NCBI GenBank assembly: GCA_003695455.1
Contig: RFJF01000906.1
Coordinates: 1-10,559 of the forward strand
DNA: 10,559 nt
DNA from: Chloroflexota bacterium
GTDB taxonomy: Bacteria; Chloroflexota; Anaerolineae; 4572-78; J111
Direction of reading: 5' to 3'
The position numbers were made by a program, and so were the translations under genes. The notes under the pieces are model-generated. The model worked only from the letters and a program-made list of their open reading frames with translations. It ran no database searches and had not been told where the DNA came from. Below are positions 1-7,003 of the stretch, piece by piece; positions within the stretch are counted from its first letter, which is position 1; every line of letters begins with the position of its first letter.

Positions 1-978
1 AGCTTTGCCCGTCCGCTGATTGCCAAACGGCAGGTTGAAATTGCTGAACTGGAAGGCGCCGACGCCCTGAGCCACGGAGCCACCGGCAAAGGCAACGACC
101 AGGTTCGCTTTGAGCTAACCTACCAGGCCCTCAACCCCAAATTACAGGTAATTGCCCCCTGGCGCGAGTGGGACATTCGCTCGCGCGAAGACGCGCTTGA
201 TTACGCCGCCGAGTTCAACGTGCCGGTAGCCGCCACCGAAAAATCTATTTACAGCCGCGACCGCAACATCTGGCACCTCAGCCACGAAGGCGGCATTCTG
301 GAAGACCCGTGGATGGAACCGGAACGGGCCATGTTTCAGCTTTCGGTAGACCCACAAGACGCCCCGGATGAACCGGAGTACATTGAAATTGATTTTCAGG
401 AAGGTATTCCCAAAAAAATCAACGGTGTGGCCCACGGCCCCATCAGCCTGCTGGAAACCCTCAACCAAATTGGCGGCAAACACGGTGTGGGCCGGGTAGA
501 CCTGGTAGAAAATCGGCTGGTGGGCATGAAAAGCCACGGCGTGTACGAAACCCCCGGCGGCAGCATTCTGGTTGAAGCTCACCAGGCGCTGGAGCAACTC
601 TGCCTGGATAAAGAAACCCTGCACTACAAGGAAATTGTGGCCCACAAATACGCCGAACTGGTTTACAACGGCCAATGGTTCACCCGCATCCGCGAGGCGC
701 TGGACGCATTTGTGGATGTAACCCAGCGCACCATGACCGGCACGGTGCGGCTGAAGCTGTACAAGGGCAACATCATCCTGGTGGGGCGGCGCTCGCCGTA
801 CAGCCTCTACCGCGAGGATTTTGCCACCTTTGGCGAAGAGGACGTGTACAACCAGCAAGACGCCGAGGGCTTCATCAAACTGTTTGGCCTGCCGATGAAA
901 GTAGACGCCCTGCTCAACAGCGAAGGCGTGCGGCGCGGGCCGGAAGAGCCGGACTACAGTAAGTTCAAGCGAGATTAA
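1..978 (+). CDS. argG: Argininosuccinate synthase, 5'-truncated by window edge
   Basis: This enzyme condenses citrulline and aspartate using ATP to give argininosuccinate, AMP and pyrophosphate, the penultimate step of cytoplasmic arginine synthesis. The reading frame is open from base 1, so the start lies upstream; 325 residues are visible of an expected ~400, meaning roughly the first 85-95 residues (with the N-terminal ATP-binding loop) are missing. The family signature [13 protein letters not shown] is at 76-114, followed by APWREW and the [26 protein letters not shown] segment (about 226-290) that belongs to the C-terminal substrate-binding/oligomerisation part. The frame stops with TAA at 976-978. 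argH follows after 4 nt, so the two are co-transcribed and probably translationally coupled. An internal ATG at 220 is not the start, because conserved ArgG sequence continues upstream of it. Confidence 0.97.
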   Translation, partial: SFARPLIAKRQVEIAELEGADALSHGATGKGNDQVRFELTYQALNPKLQVIAPWREWDIRSREDALDYAAEFNVPVAATEKSIYSRDRNIWHLSHEGGILEDPWMEPERAMFQLSVDPQDAPDEPEYIEIDFQEGIPKKINGVAHGPISLLETLNQIGGKHGVGRVDLVENRLVGMKSHGVYETPGGSILVEAHQALEQLCLDKETLHYKEIVAHKYAELVYNGQWFTRIREALDAFVDVTQRTMTGTVRLKLYKGNIILVGRRSPYSLYREDFATFGEEDVYNQQDAEGFIKLFGLPMKVDALLNSEGVRRGPEEPDYSKFKRD

Positions 979-982
979 CCAA

Positions 983-2383
983 ATGGCCCAACTTTGGGGA
1001 GGCCGCTTCAGCGGCGAAACCGATGCGCTGATGCGCCAATTTCAAGACAGCATTTCATTTGACGTGCGTCTGTGGCAGGCCGACATTGACGGCAGCATGG
1101 CCTACGCCCGCGCGCTGGCCCGCGCCGGCGTGCTGACCGAGGAAGAAAGCGATGTAATTCAGGATGGGCTGGACGCGGTGCGCGCCGAGTTTGCCCAACA
1201 GCAGTTTCAACTCAAACCCGGCGACGAGGATATTCACAGCGCGGTAGAGCGCCGCCTCAAAGAACTCATCGGCGAGGTGGCAGGCAAACTGCACACCGGC
1301 CGCTCGCGCAACGACCAGGTTGCCACCGACACCCGCCTGTGGCTCAAGCGCAACATTGCCACCCTGCGCCAACACCTGACCGGCTTGCAGGCCGCCATCA
1401 TTGCCACCGCTCAGGAACACCTCAACGTTATCATGCCCGGCTACACTCATTTGCAGCAGGCCCAGCCGGTGCGTTTTTCTCACTGGCTGCTCAGCTACGG
1501 CTGGCAATTTCAGCGCGATAAAGAGCGACTGGATGACCTGACCCGGCGGGTAGATGTGCTGCCGCTGGGCAGCGCGGCCATGGCCGGCAACCCCTTCCCC
1601 ATTGACCGGCCGGCGCTGGCCCGTGATTTGGGATTTGCCGCCGTCTCATCCAACAGCATGGACGCCGTGGCCGACCGCGATTACCTGCTTGAATTTCTCA
1701 GTTGGGCGGCCATTGTGCAGGTGCATCTCAGCCGGCTGGCCGAGGACCTCATCATTTACAGTAGCCGCGAATTTGGCTTTGTGGAACTGGACGACGCCTA
1801 CTCTACCGGCTCAAGCATTATGCCGCAAAAGAAAAACCCGGACTCGCTGGAACTGATCCGCGGCAAAACCGGGCGGGTCATCGGCGCGATGACGGGGCTG
1901 TTTGCCACCCTCAAAGGCCAACCCAGCACCTACAACAAAGATTCGCAGGAAGACAAAGAGCCGTTGTTTGACACGGTTGACACGCTCAACATGACTCTGC
2001 CGATTGCCGCCGGGGTTATTCGCACGCTCAAGGTCAACCCGTCCCGCATTTACGATAAAATGGACAGCACCATGCTCGCCACGGAATTGGCCGATTATCT
2101 GGCCCAAAAGGGCATGCCCTTCCGCCAGGCGCATCACCTGGTGGGCCAGATTGTGCAGCAATCCATCGCGCTGGACCAGCCGCTCAACTCTTTTCCGCTG
2201 GCGGCCTACCAAAAATTCAGCCCCCTGTTTGAGCGTGATGTTCACACCTGGCTCACCTTCAACCGCGCCGCCGACCGGCGCAACGGCATCGGCGGCACCG
2301 GCGAGGGGAGCGTGCTGGAGCAGATTGACCTGCTCCGCGAGCAGGCCGGGCTGGATGACGACCCGGATGACAACCAGGATTGA
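983..2383 (+). CDS. argH: Argininosuccinate lyase
   Basis: It cleaves argininosuccinate to arginine and fumarate, the last step of arginine synthesis. The 466-residue length is normal for the family, and it belongs to the aspartase/fumarase superfamily, which works as a cytoplasmic homotetramer. Visible motifs in order: N-terminal LWGGRFSG (residues 4-11), HTGRSRNDQ starting at His104, the THLQQAQP segment with Thr155/His156 that supplies catalytic-region residues, and the fumarate-lyase signature GSSIMPQKKNPD at residues 276-287 on the mobile loop that carries the catalytic serine. The C-terminus has the expected NGIGGTG stretch and then a short acidic Asp-rich tail, which is probably unstructured. 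ATG at 983 lies 4 nt after the argG stop with only a weak purine stretch upstream, consistent with translational coupling. No missing motif or frameshift is seen. Confidence 0.98.
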   Translation: MAQLWGGRFSGETDALMRQFQDSISFDVRLWQADIDGSMAYARALARAGVLTEEESDVIQDGLDAVRAEFAQQQFQLKPGDEDIHSAVERRLKELIGEVAGKLHTGRSRNDQVATDTRLWLKRNIATLRQHLTGLQAAIIATAQEHLNVIMPGYTHLQQAQPVRFSHWLLSYGWQFQRDKERLDDLTRRVDVLPLGSAAMAGNPFPIDRPALARDLGFAAVSSNSMDAVADRDYLLEFLSWAAIVQVHLSRLAEDLIIYSSREFGFVELDDAYSTGSSIMPQKKNPDSLELIRGKTGRVIGAMTGLFATLKGQPSTYNKDSQEDKEPLFDTVDTLNMTLPIAAGVIRTLKVNPSRIYDKMDSTMLATELADYLAQKGMPFRQAHHLVGQIVQQSIALDQPLNSFPLAAYQKFSPLFERDVHTWLTFNRAADRRNGIGGTGEGSVLEQIDLLREQAGLDDDPDDNQD

Positions 2384-2406
2384 CCGGGGTAAATTTGTGT
2401 GGAATC

Positions 2407-2436
2407 AAAAACGGGCCAAAATTTTGGCCCGTTTTT
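2407..2436. terminator. Bidirectional intrinsic terminator between convergent genes
   Basis: A perfect inverted repeat has 15-nt arms (2407-2421 and 2422-2436) with core ACGGGCC/GGCCCGT, flanked by an A-run on the left and a run of seven T on the right. It sits 24 nt after the argH stop and 16 nt beyond the stop of the minus-strand lipoprotein gene. Read from either strand it gives a GC-rich stem, a tiny loop and a following U-tract, so it should end both transcripts. Confidence 0.92.
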
Positions 2437-2451
2437 TTACCCCTGCAGGGT

Positions 2452-3939
2452 CTACCCCCGACCCGGTTTTTTGGGCAGCGATGGCTTGTCCGGTAGTGAC
2501 GGCTTTTCCGGCAGCGCCGGCTTTTGCGGAACCTGAATATCCGGCAAACCGTTCAGCGACGCACCAAGCTGGTCAAGCTGCATTTGCGCCTGCCCGGTGC
2601 GGCCCAGCGCAATCTGGCCGGTCACATTATTGATGCTGCCGGAAAGTTGCTGCAGCTGCGGCATCCCCGAAGCGTTGAGGCCGGCGCTGGCATTGGCCGC
2701 CAGTTGCGCAAACTGCGCCAGTTGCTGCGGCGAAGGCTGTCCCCCCTGATGGAGCAGTTGCTGGCCGGTGGCTGCAAATTGCAGCGCGGTTTGAATGGCC
2801 GCGCGCGGGTCCTGTTCAATTTGATTGGGCGGCAGGGCCAGCGGGGCCGCTACCCCCAGTTGGTCCAGCCCGGCTTGCGCCTGCGGCAGATTCCCCGCCG
2901 CCAGATGCCCGGTGACGGTGGTCACCAACCCGGAAAGTTCCTGCATTTGCGGGTTGCCGGTTTGACTCAGACTGGCAGCGGTGTTGGCCCCCAACTGGGC
3001 CAGCGCGGCCAATTCATCCACCGAAATCTGCCCGTCGGCAGTGGCGTGCTGCCCGGCCTGCACAAACTCCAGCGAACTTTGCAGCGCCGCCAGCGGGTCG
3101 CCGTCAATTTGAGTGGGCGGCACGGCCACGGCGGTGGCAATCCGGCCGTCGTGTTCTGATTGGTGGGCCGTTTGCCACGTTTGGGCGGCCTGTTGCGCCG
3201 CCTGCGTCTGCTGGTTGATGGTTTGGGCGGCGGTTTCAAGCTGGGCAATTGTTTCATCGGCCAGGGCCAGCCCCTGTTCCAGCGAAGAATCAATTTCGGT
3301 CAGCACGGCGTTCAACTCGGCGGTGGCGGCGGCAATTTCAGCCAGGTCATCTTCAATTTGCTGTAATTCATCCACCGTTTCTACAGCCAGTGCCCCGTAC
3401 ATACTGTTGTACACCGCCAGCAGTTCTTCGGCGTAAGCCAGCGCCTCATCAGCATTGGCAAAGTAGACTTCTACCGTTTGCACCTCGTCCTGCGTTACGG
3501 TGTCATCGGCGGCGGCCTGCGTTGCCGCAGTGGAATATTCCTCAGAAGCAGCTACGGCCTCGGTTACGGCCTCATCAATCAACGCGGCCAACTCCTCTTC
3601 CGTCATTTCGACGTACGCTTCTGTTGAAACCGGAGTCGATTCTGCGGCAGGCGTAGCCGCGACCTGCGCGGCGGCGGTGGCGGCATCGGCAGTGGCCTGG
3701 CTGCTTTCAACAGCCAGCGTGGCGGCGGCCTGCGCCATTGTGGTCGCCTGCACCGCGGCTTCTATGGCCTCCTGATTGGCCTGCTGCGCGGCGGCAGTGG
3801 CGGCAACAGCGGCGTCAATGGTGGCCTGCGTGTTGGGCGGTTCTCCCTCCGGCGCGGTTGATACCGCCAGGTTACAGCCCAGCATTGGCAGGGCCAGCAA
3901 CACAAATCCCAATAGAAGCAGTATCTTTATTTTCATCAT
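2452..3939 (-). CDS. Ala/Gln-rich lipoprotein with duplicated C-terminal domain
   Basis: Function is not recognised. Residues 1-21 form a lipoprotein signal (MKIK, a hydrophobic run, then LPMLGC) with the lipidated Cys at residue 22, so the mature protein should be tethered outside the membrane; the -3 residue Met is not canonical for a lipobox. Residues ~35-100 are Ala/Thr/Gln-rich and 110-265 are Ala/Glu/Gln-rich, suggesting long helices or a coiled-coil stalk. Two tandem ~90-residue units follow (274-362 and 370-459). The end (471-495) is a Pro-Lys hexad repeat of the KPSLPD type. Start choice: ATGs lie at 3939 and 3936. The only Shine-Dalgarno-like GAGG (minus strand, 3945-3942) is 2 nt from the first and 5 nt from the second, so 3936 (494 aa) may be the true start. 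It is transcribed convergently with argH and divergently from the pentapeptide gene. Its existence as a gene is well supported by the signal peptide and the protein-level duplication. Confidence 0.87.
   Translation of the reverse strand: MMKIKILLLLGFVLLALPMLGCNLAVSTAPEGEPPNTQATIDAAVAATAAAQQANQEAIEAAVQATTMAQAAATLAVESSQATADAATAAAQVAATPAAESTPVSTEAYVEMTEEELAALIDEAVTEAVAASEEYSTAATQAAADDTVTQDEVQTVEVYFANADEALAYAEELLAVYNSMYGALAVETVDELQQIEDDLAEIAAATAELNAVLTEIDSSLEQGLALADETIAQLETAAQTINQQTQAAQQAAQTWQTAHQSEHDGRIATAVAVPPTQIDGDPLAALQSSLEFVQAGQHATADGQISVDELAALAQLGANTAASLSQTGNPQMQELSGLVTTVTGHLAAGNLPQAQAGLDQLGVAAPLALPPNQIEQDPRAAIQTALQFAATGQQLLHQGGQPSPQQLAQFAQLAANASAGLNASGMPQLQQLSGSINNVTGQIALGRTGQAQMQLDQLGASLNGLPDIQVPQKPALPEKPSLPDKPSLPKKPGRG
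2563..3120 (-). repeat. Tandem duplication of a ~90-residue domain inside the lipoprotein
   Basis: Two units align end to end: unit 1 covers residues 274-362 (nt 3120-2854) and unit 2 residues 370-459 (nt 2832-2563), joined by a 7-residue linker. Shared landmarks in order are PP-x-QI, DP-x-AA-x-Q, LAxxAQL-x-AN, PQ-(L/M)-Q-(E/Q)-LSG, a VTG-containing segment, and Q-x-x-LDQLG at the end. The units have diverged considerably at amino acid level, so the duplication is not recent. Both look all-helical. I do not recognise the domain. Confidence 0.85.
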
Positions 3940-3987
3940 TGCCTCTTTTCAATACAATAGAAACGCCAAGTATTTTTATTTTCGGCA

Positions 3988-4014
3988 GCAAACCGCAAAA
4001 CTTTTGCGATTTGC
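3988..4014. promoter_or_regulatory. 27-nt dyad in the divergent intergenic region
   Basis: The arms GCAAACCGCAAAA (3988-4000) and TTTTGCGATTTGC (4002-4014) are inverted repeats matching at 12 of 13 positions around a single C. The dyad lies in the 88-bp gap between the minus-strand lipoprotein and the plus-strand pentapeptide gene, ending 13 nt before the latter's ATG. There is no T-tract, so it is not a terminator. A shared operator, or an RNA hairpin masking the pentapeptide start, are the two readings. I could not place a convincing promoter for either gene in this gap: AT-rich TATTTT (3971-3976) on plus and TATTGT (3959-3954) on minus are possible -10 boxes without good -35 partners. Confidence 0.6.
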
Positions 4015-4027
4015 CAAAATTAGTGCC

Positions 4028-7003
4028 ATGAACCAGCCCGCCAAACCCAACAAAAAATTAAGCAACGCCAAGGTTAAACTGCTGCGCGAACACGTGCTGC
4101 AAATTGTGAGTGCGGCGCGCAAAAATGGCGTGCGGCTGGATTTGCGCGGCACAGATTTGAGCGAGGCCGATTTGAGCGGCGCCGATTTGAGTGGCGGCGT
4201 TTTTGATGCGGCCCGGCTTGACGGTGCATATTTAGCGGCGGCGGTACTCAACCGGGCCAATTTGAGCAACGTAAAATTGATTGCCGCCGAGTTGAACGGC
4301 GTGAAACTGGTGGGCGCAGACCTGAGCAACGCCAATTTAAGCGGGGCCAACCTGCGCACGGCCAATCTGTTTGGCGCAGATTTAACGGGTGCAACGCTGC
4401 TGGGCACAGATTTTACGGAGGCCAACCTGACCGGCGCAGATTTGAGCGGGGCCAATCTGACCGAGGCCAACCTCAGCCGGGCGGCCATGGGCAGCGCCTT
4501 TTTAAACGAGGCCAACCTGAACCGGACGGCGCTGGTAGAGGTGGATTTGAGCGGCGGCAAACTCATTGAGGTCAGTCTGGTTGAGGCCAATTTGGGCGGG
4601 GCCAATCTTTCCAAAGCCAACCTGTTTGCCGCAGACCTGAGCCGGGCCGACCTGCGCGGCGTGGTGATGAATCGTGCTAACCTGTTTGCGGCCAACATGA
4701 CCGGCGTCAATCTGAACCAGGCCGATTTGAGCCGGGCCGAGTTGCGCGGCACAACGCTGGATCAAGCGCAGCTCACACAGGTTAATTTGGATGGGGCCAA
4801 TTTAAAAGAGGTCAACCTGTCCGGGTCAGATTTGAGCCGGGCCAGCCTCAAAGGCACCGATCTCAGCAAAGCCGTACTCACCAACACCAACCTGTCGCAC
4901 ACCGATTTGAGCGGCGCCAAACTCAGCCGCGCCGATTTAACCGGCGCCAACCTGGCCGAGACAACGTTGACCGGCGCTACGTTGATTGGGGCAAAGCTGG
5001 GCAAAACCAACCTGTTCAAAGCCAACCTGACCGAGGCCAACCTTAGCGAGGTCAGTTTGGTTGGCGCAGAGTTGGTTGAAGCCGACTTGCGCCGCGCCGA
5101 CCTGTTTGCCGCCGACTTGAACGGCACCGACCTCAGCCGGGCCAGATTGCGCGGCGCCAACTTGAGCGGAACAAAATTGGGCCGGGCCAATTTGGGCAGC
5201 GCCAATCTGATTCAGGTTAAACTGATTGGCGCACATTTAATTGCGGCCAATTTGAACAGCGCGGATTTAAATCAGGCCGATTTGAGCCGGGCCAATTTAA
5301 GCCGGGCAGACCTCAGCGGCGCCAATCTGAGTGGTGTGGACTTCAGCAAAGCGCTGATGTTTGGCACAGACCTGTCCGGCACAGACCTGTCCGGGGCAAA
5401 ACTCCACGGCGCAGAACTGAACGGCGCGTTACTCAACCAGGCCGAGTTGGTGGAGGTGAAACTGGTTGGCTCTAATTTGAGTGAGGTCAAATTGATTGGG
5501 GCCAAATTGGATGGGGCCAATTTGAGCGGCACCGATTTCAGCCAGGCCAACCTGTTCACCGCCAGCCTGGTTGGCGCTGATTTGAGCGGCGCCGACCTGT
5601 ACCACGCCAACCTGTTTGCCGCCGATCTGGCCTGGGCGGACCTGAGCGGCGCCAATCTGATTGGAGCCAACCTCAACCGGGCCGTCATGCGCGAGTCGGT
5701 GCTAAACCGGGCCAACTTGACCGGGGCAAATTTGACCAGCGCCACCCTGCGGGGAGCCAACCTGAGTGGTTGCAATCTCAAGGGGGCCAATTTGAGCAAG
5801 GCAGATTTCAGCCAGGCCAATTTGTTCAACGCTGATTTGACCGGGGCTAATCTGAGCGGGGCAGACCTGTCAAATGCCAACCTGTTTGGCGTAAATTTAA
5901 GCCAAACGGACCTCAGCGGGGCCATACTGGGTGGAGCCAAGCTCAGCGGAGCCACGCTGGATGGCGCAAACCTCAGTGGGGCCAATCTCAGCGGCAGCAA
6001 GCTGATAGAGGCCAAATTGGTGGGGGCCAAATTGATTGGCGTGGATTTGAGCGAGGCAGAACTGGGCGGTTCGGAGTTGACCGGAGCCAACCTGTTTGCC
6101 GCAGACCTGAATGGGGCAGACCTCAGCGGCGTGGATTTTAGCGGGGCCAATTTGTTTGGCGCAGACCTCAGTGGCACAAATTTGAGCCGCGCCCGGTTGA
6201 CCGGAGCCAGATTGAGCCGCGCCTTTCTGAACGAAGCCACCTTGAGCCGGGCCAATCTGAGCGAAGTGAAACTGGTTGAGGCCAAATTGGTAGAAGTCAA
6301 CCTGTTTGGGGCTGATCTCAGCGGGGCGGATTTCAGCCAGGCCAATTTGTTTGCCGCCGACTTGAGTGGCGCGGTGTTGAATGGAGCCAATTTCAGCCAG
6401 GCCAATTTGTTTGCCGCCGATTTGAGCGGGGCAGACCTCAACCAGGCCAACCTTGCGGGGGCAGAATTCAGCAACGCCACACTCATTGAAGCCAACCTGC
6501 ACGGCGCGAATCTCAGTTTGGTTAAGCTGGTGGGGGCCAAGTTGATTGAAGCCAATCTGGCAGAAGCCAACCTGCACCACACCGATTTCAGCAAAGCCAA
6601 TCTGCTGGGCGCCAATCTCAGCGGCGTTGACCTCGGTTCGGCCAACCTGACGCGGGCCACACTGCGCGGCGCAAATCTGAGCGGGGCCAATCTGACGCAG
6701 GCATCGTTGAGCGGGGCAGAATTCAGCAACGCCAATTTGTCACACACCCAACTGCGCAACACAGACCTGAGCAAAACAATGCTGGCCGGGGCCAATCTGC
6801 AGGGAGCCAATCTGAGCGGGGCCAACCTGTACGGTGCAGATTTGAGCGGCGCCAACCTGAAAGAGGCCAATTTGAACGGCGCACATCTTGATGAGGTAGA
6901 TATGCGCGGCGTTGATTTAATTGGCGCCACATTTAACCGGGAAACCGTTTTGCCGGCCAATTTTAACGCGCTTGAAGCCGGCGCGCGTCTGGAGGATACT
7001 TGA
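4028..7003 (+). CDS. Giant pentapeptide-repeat protein (991 aa)
   Basis: The protein is predicted to be one long right-handed quadrilateral beta-helix (Rfr fold) of A(D/N)LXX pentapeptides. A 38-residue N-terminal segment (MNQPAKPNKKLSNAKVKLLR..., probably helical) precedes ~187 pentapeptides with central Leu/Phe/Met from residue 39 to 969, then a short tail with a weak repeat (NRETVLPANFN) as a possible cap. No signal peptide or membrane segment is seen, so it should be cytoplasmic. I see a single Cys (582) and a single Trp (536). The start is set at 4028 because the frame upstream runs antisense through the lipoprotein gene; no clear Shine-Dalgarno precedes it, and a 27-nt dyad lies just upstream. 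The stop codon overlaps the ATG of a YddG-like exporter. Family members include gyrase-binding DNA mimics (Qnr, MfpA, AlbG) of ~180-230 residues, but this is far longer, and no function can be assigned. Confidence 0.93.
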   Translation: MNQPAKPNKKLSNAKVKLLREHVLQIVSAARKNGVRLDLRGTDLSEADLSGADLSGGVFDAARLDGAYLAAAVLNRANLSNVKLIAAELNGVKLVGADLSNANLSGANLRTANLFGADLTGATLLGTDFTEANLTGADLSGANLTEANLSRAAMGSAFLNEANLNRTALVEVDLSGGKLIEVSLVEANLGGANLSKANLFAADLSRADLRGVVMNRANLFAANMTGVNLNQADLSRAELRGTTLDQAQLTQVNLDGANLKEVNLSGSDLSRASLKGTDLSKAVLTNTNLSHTDLSGAKLSRADLTGANLAETTLTGATLIGAKLGKTNLFKANLTEANLSEVSLVGAELVEADLRRADLFAADLNGTDLSRARLRGANLSGTKLGRANLGSANLIQVKLIGAHLIAANLNSADLNQADLSRANLSRADLSGANLSGVDFSKALMFGTDLSGTDLSGAKLHGAELNGALLNQAELVEVKLVGSNLSEVKLIGAKLDGANLSGTDFSQANLFTASLVGADLSGADLYHANLFAADLAWADLSGANLIGANLNRAVMRESVLNRANLTGANLTSATLRGANLSGCNLKGANLSKADFSQANLFNADLTGANLSGADLSNANLFGVNLSQTDLSGAILGGAKLSGATLDGANLSGANLSGSKLIEAKLVGAKLIGVDLSEAELGGSELTGANLFAADLNGADLSGVDFSGANLFGADLSGTNLSRARLTGARLSRAFLNEATLSRANLSEVKLVEAKLVEVNLFGADLSGADFSQANLFAADLSGAVLNGANFSQANLFAADLSGADLNQANLAGAEFSNATLIEANLHGANLSLVKLVGAKLIEANLAEANLHHTDFSKANLLGANLSGVDLGSANLTRATLRGANLSGANLTQASLSGAEFSNANLSHTQLRNTDLSKTMLAGANLQGANLSGANLYGADLSGANLKEANLNGAHLDEVDMRGVDLIGATFNRETVLPANFNALEAGARLEDT
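4136..6940 (+). repeat. Uninterrupted array of ~187 15-nt pentapeptide codon repeats
   Basis: Central Leu/Phe/Met codons recur every 15 nt from 4142 to 6932 without any phase change (2790 nt = 186 steps). The typical unit reads GCC-(GAT/AAT)-TTG-AGC-GGC. Four units (60 nt) make one coil of the beta-helix, so the array is about 47 coils. Nearly identical units make the opposite strand free of stops over long stretches, which explains the spurious antisense reading frames here. Confidence 0.95.
6330..6420 (+). repeat. Exact 31-nt direct repeat, one coil apart
   Basis: Bases 6330-6360 and 6390-6420 are identical for 31 nt and are spaced 60 nt, encoding FSQANLFAAD twice. This is the longest perfect nucleotide repeat I noticed in the pentapeptide gene and marks the most recently duplicated or gene-converted coil. 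Confidence 0.85.

Noticed and set aside
142..858. 238-codon minus-strand frame opposite argG, and similar frames opposite argH (1055-1507, 1811-2245)
   Set aside because: They lie entirely antisense to conserved arginine biosynthesis enzymes and have no recognisable features.
3010..3045. Functional EF-hand calcium site in the lipoprotein (ADGQISVDEL)
   Set aside because: The first two calcium ligand positions of the loop are His298 and Thr300 instead of Asp, and the second repeat unit has lost the acidic residues, so calcium binding is not supported.
3776..4027. N-terminal extension of the pentapeptide protein back to the ATG at 3776
   Set aside because: It would run antisense through the signal peptide of the lipoprotein gene and across the intergenic dyad. 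The extension has no recognisable domain, whereas 4028 gives a compact N-terminal segment directly before the repeats.
4136..6940. CRISPR array or satellite DNA because of strong 60-nt periodicity
   Set aside because: The period is a multiple of 15 nt, stays in one reading frame and encodes A(D/N)LXX throughout. There are no conserved repeats alternating with unique spacers.
5272..6960. 562-codon minus-strand open frame, and similar ones at 3976-4752, 4762-5205 and 5897-6580
   Set aside because: They are antisense shadows of the pentapeptide array. Near-identical 15-nt units give no stop codon on the other strand, and the translated products are low-complexity mirror repeats without start signals.
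7000..7002. TTG at 7000 as the exporter start
   Set aside because: It is only 3 nt from the ribosome site, while the adjacent ATG at 7003 has the usual 6-nt spacing.
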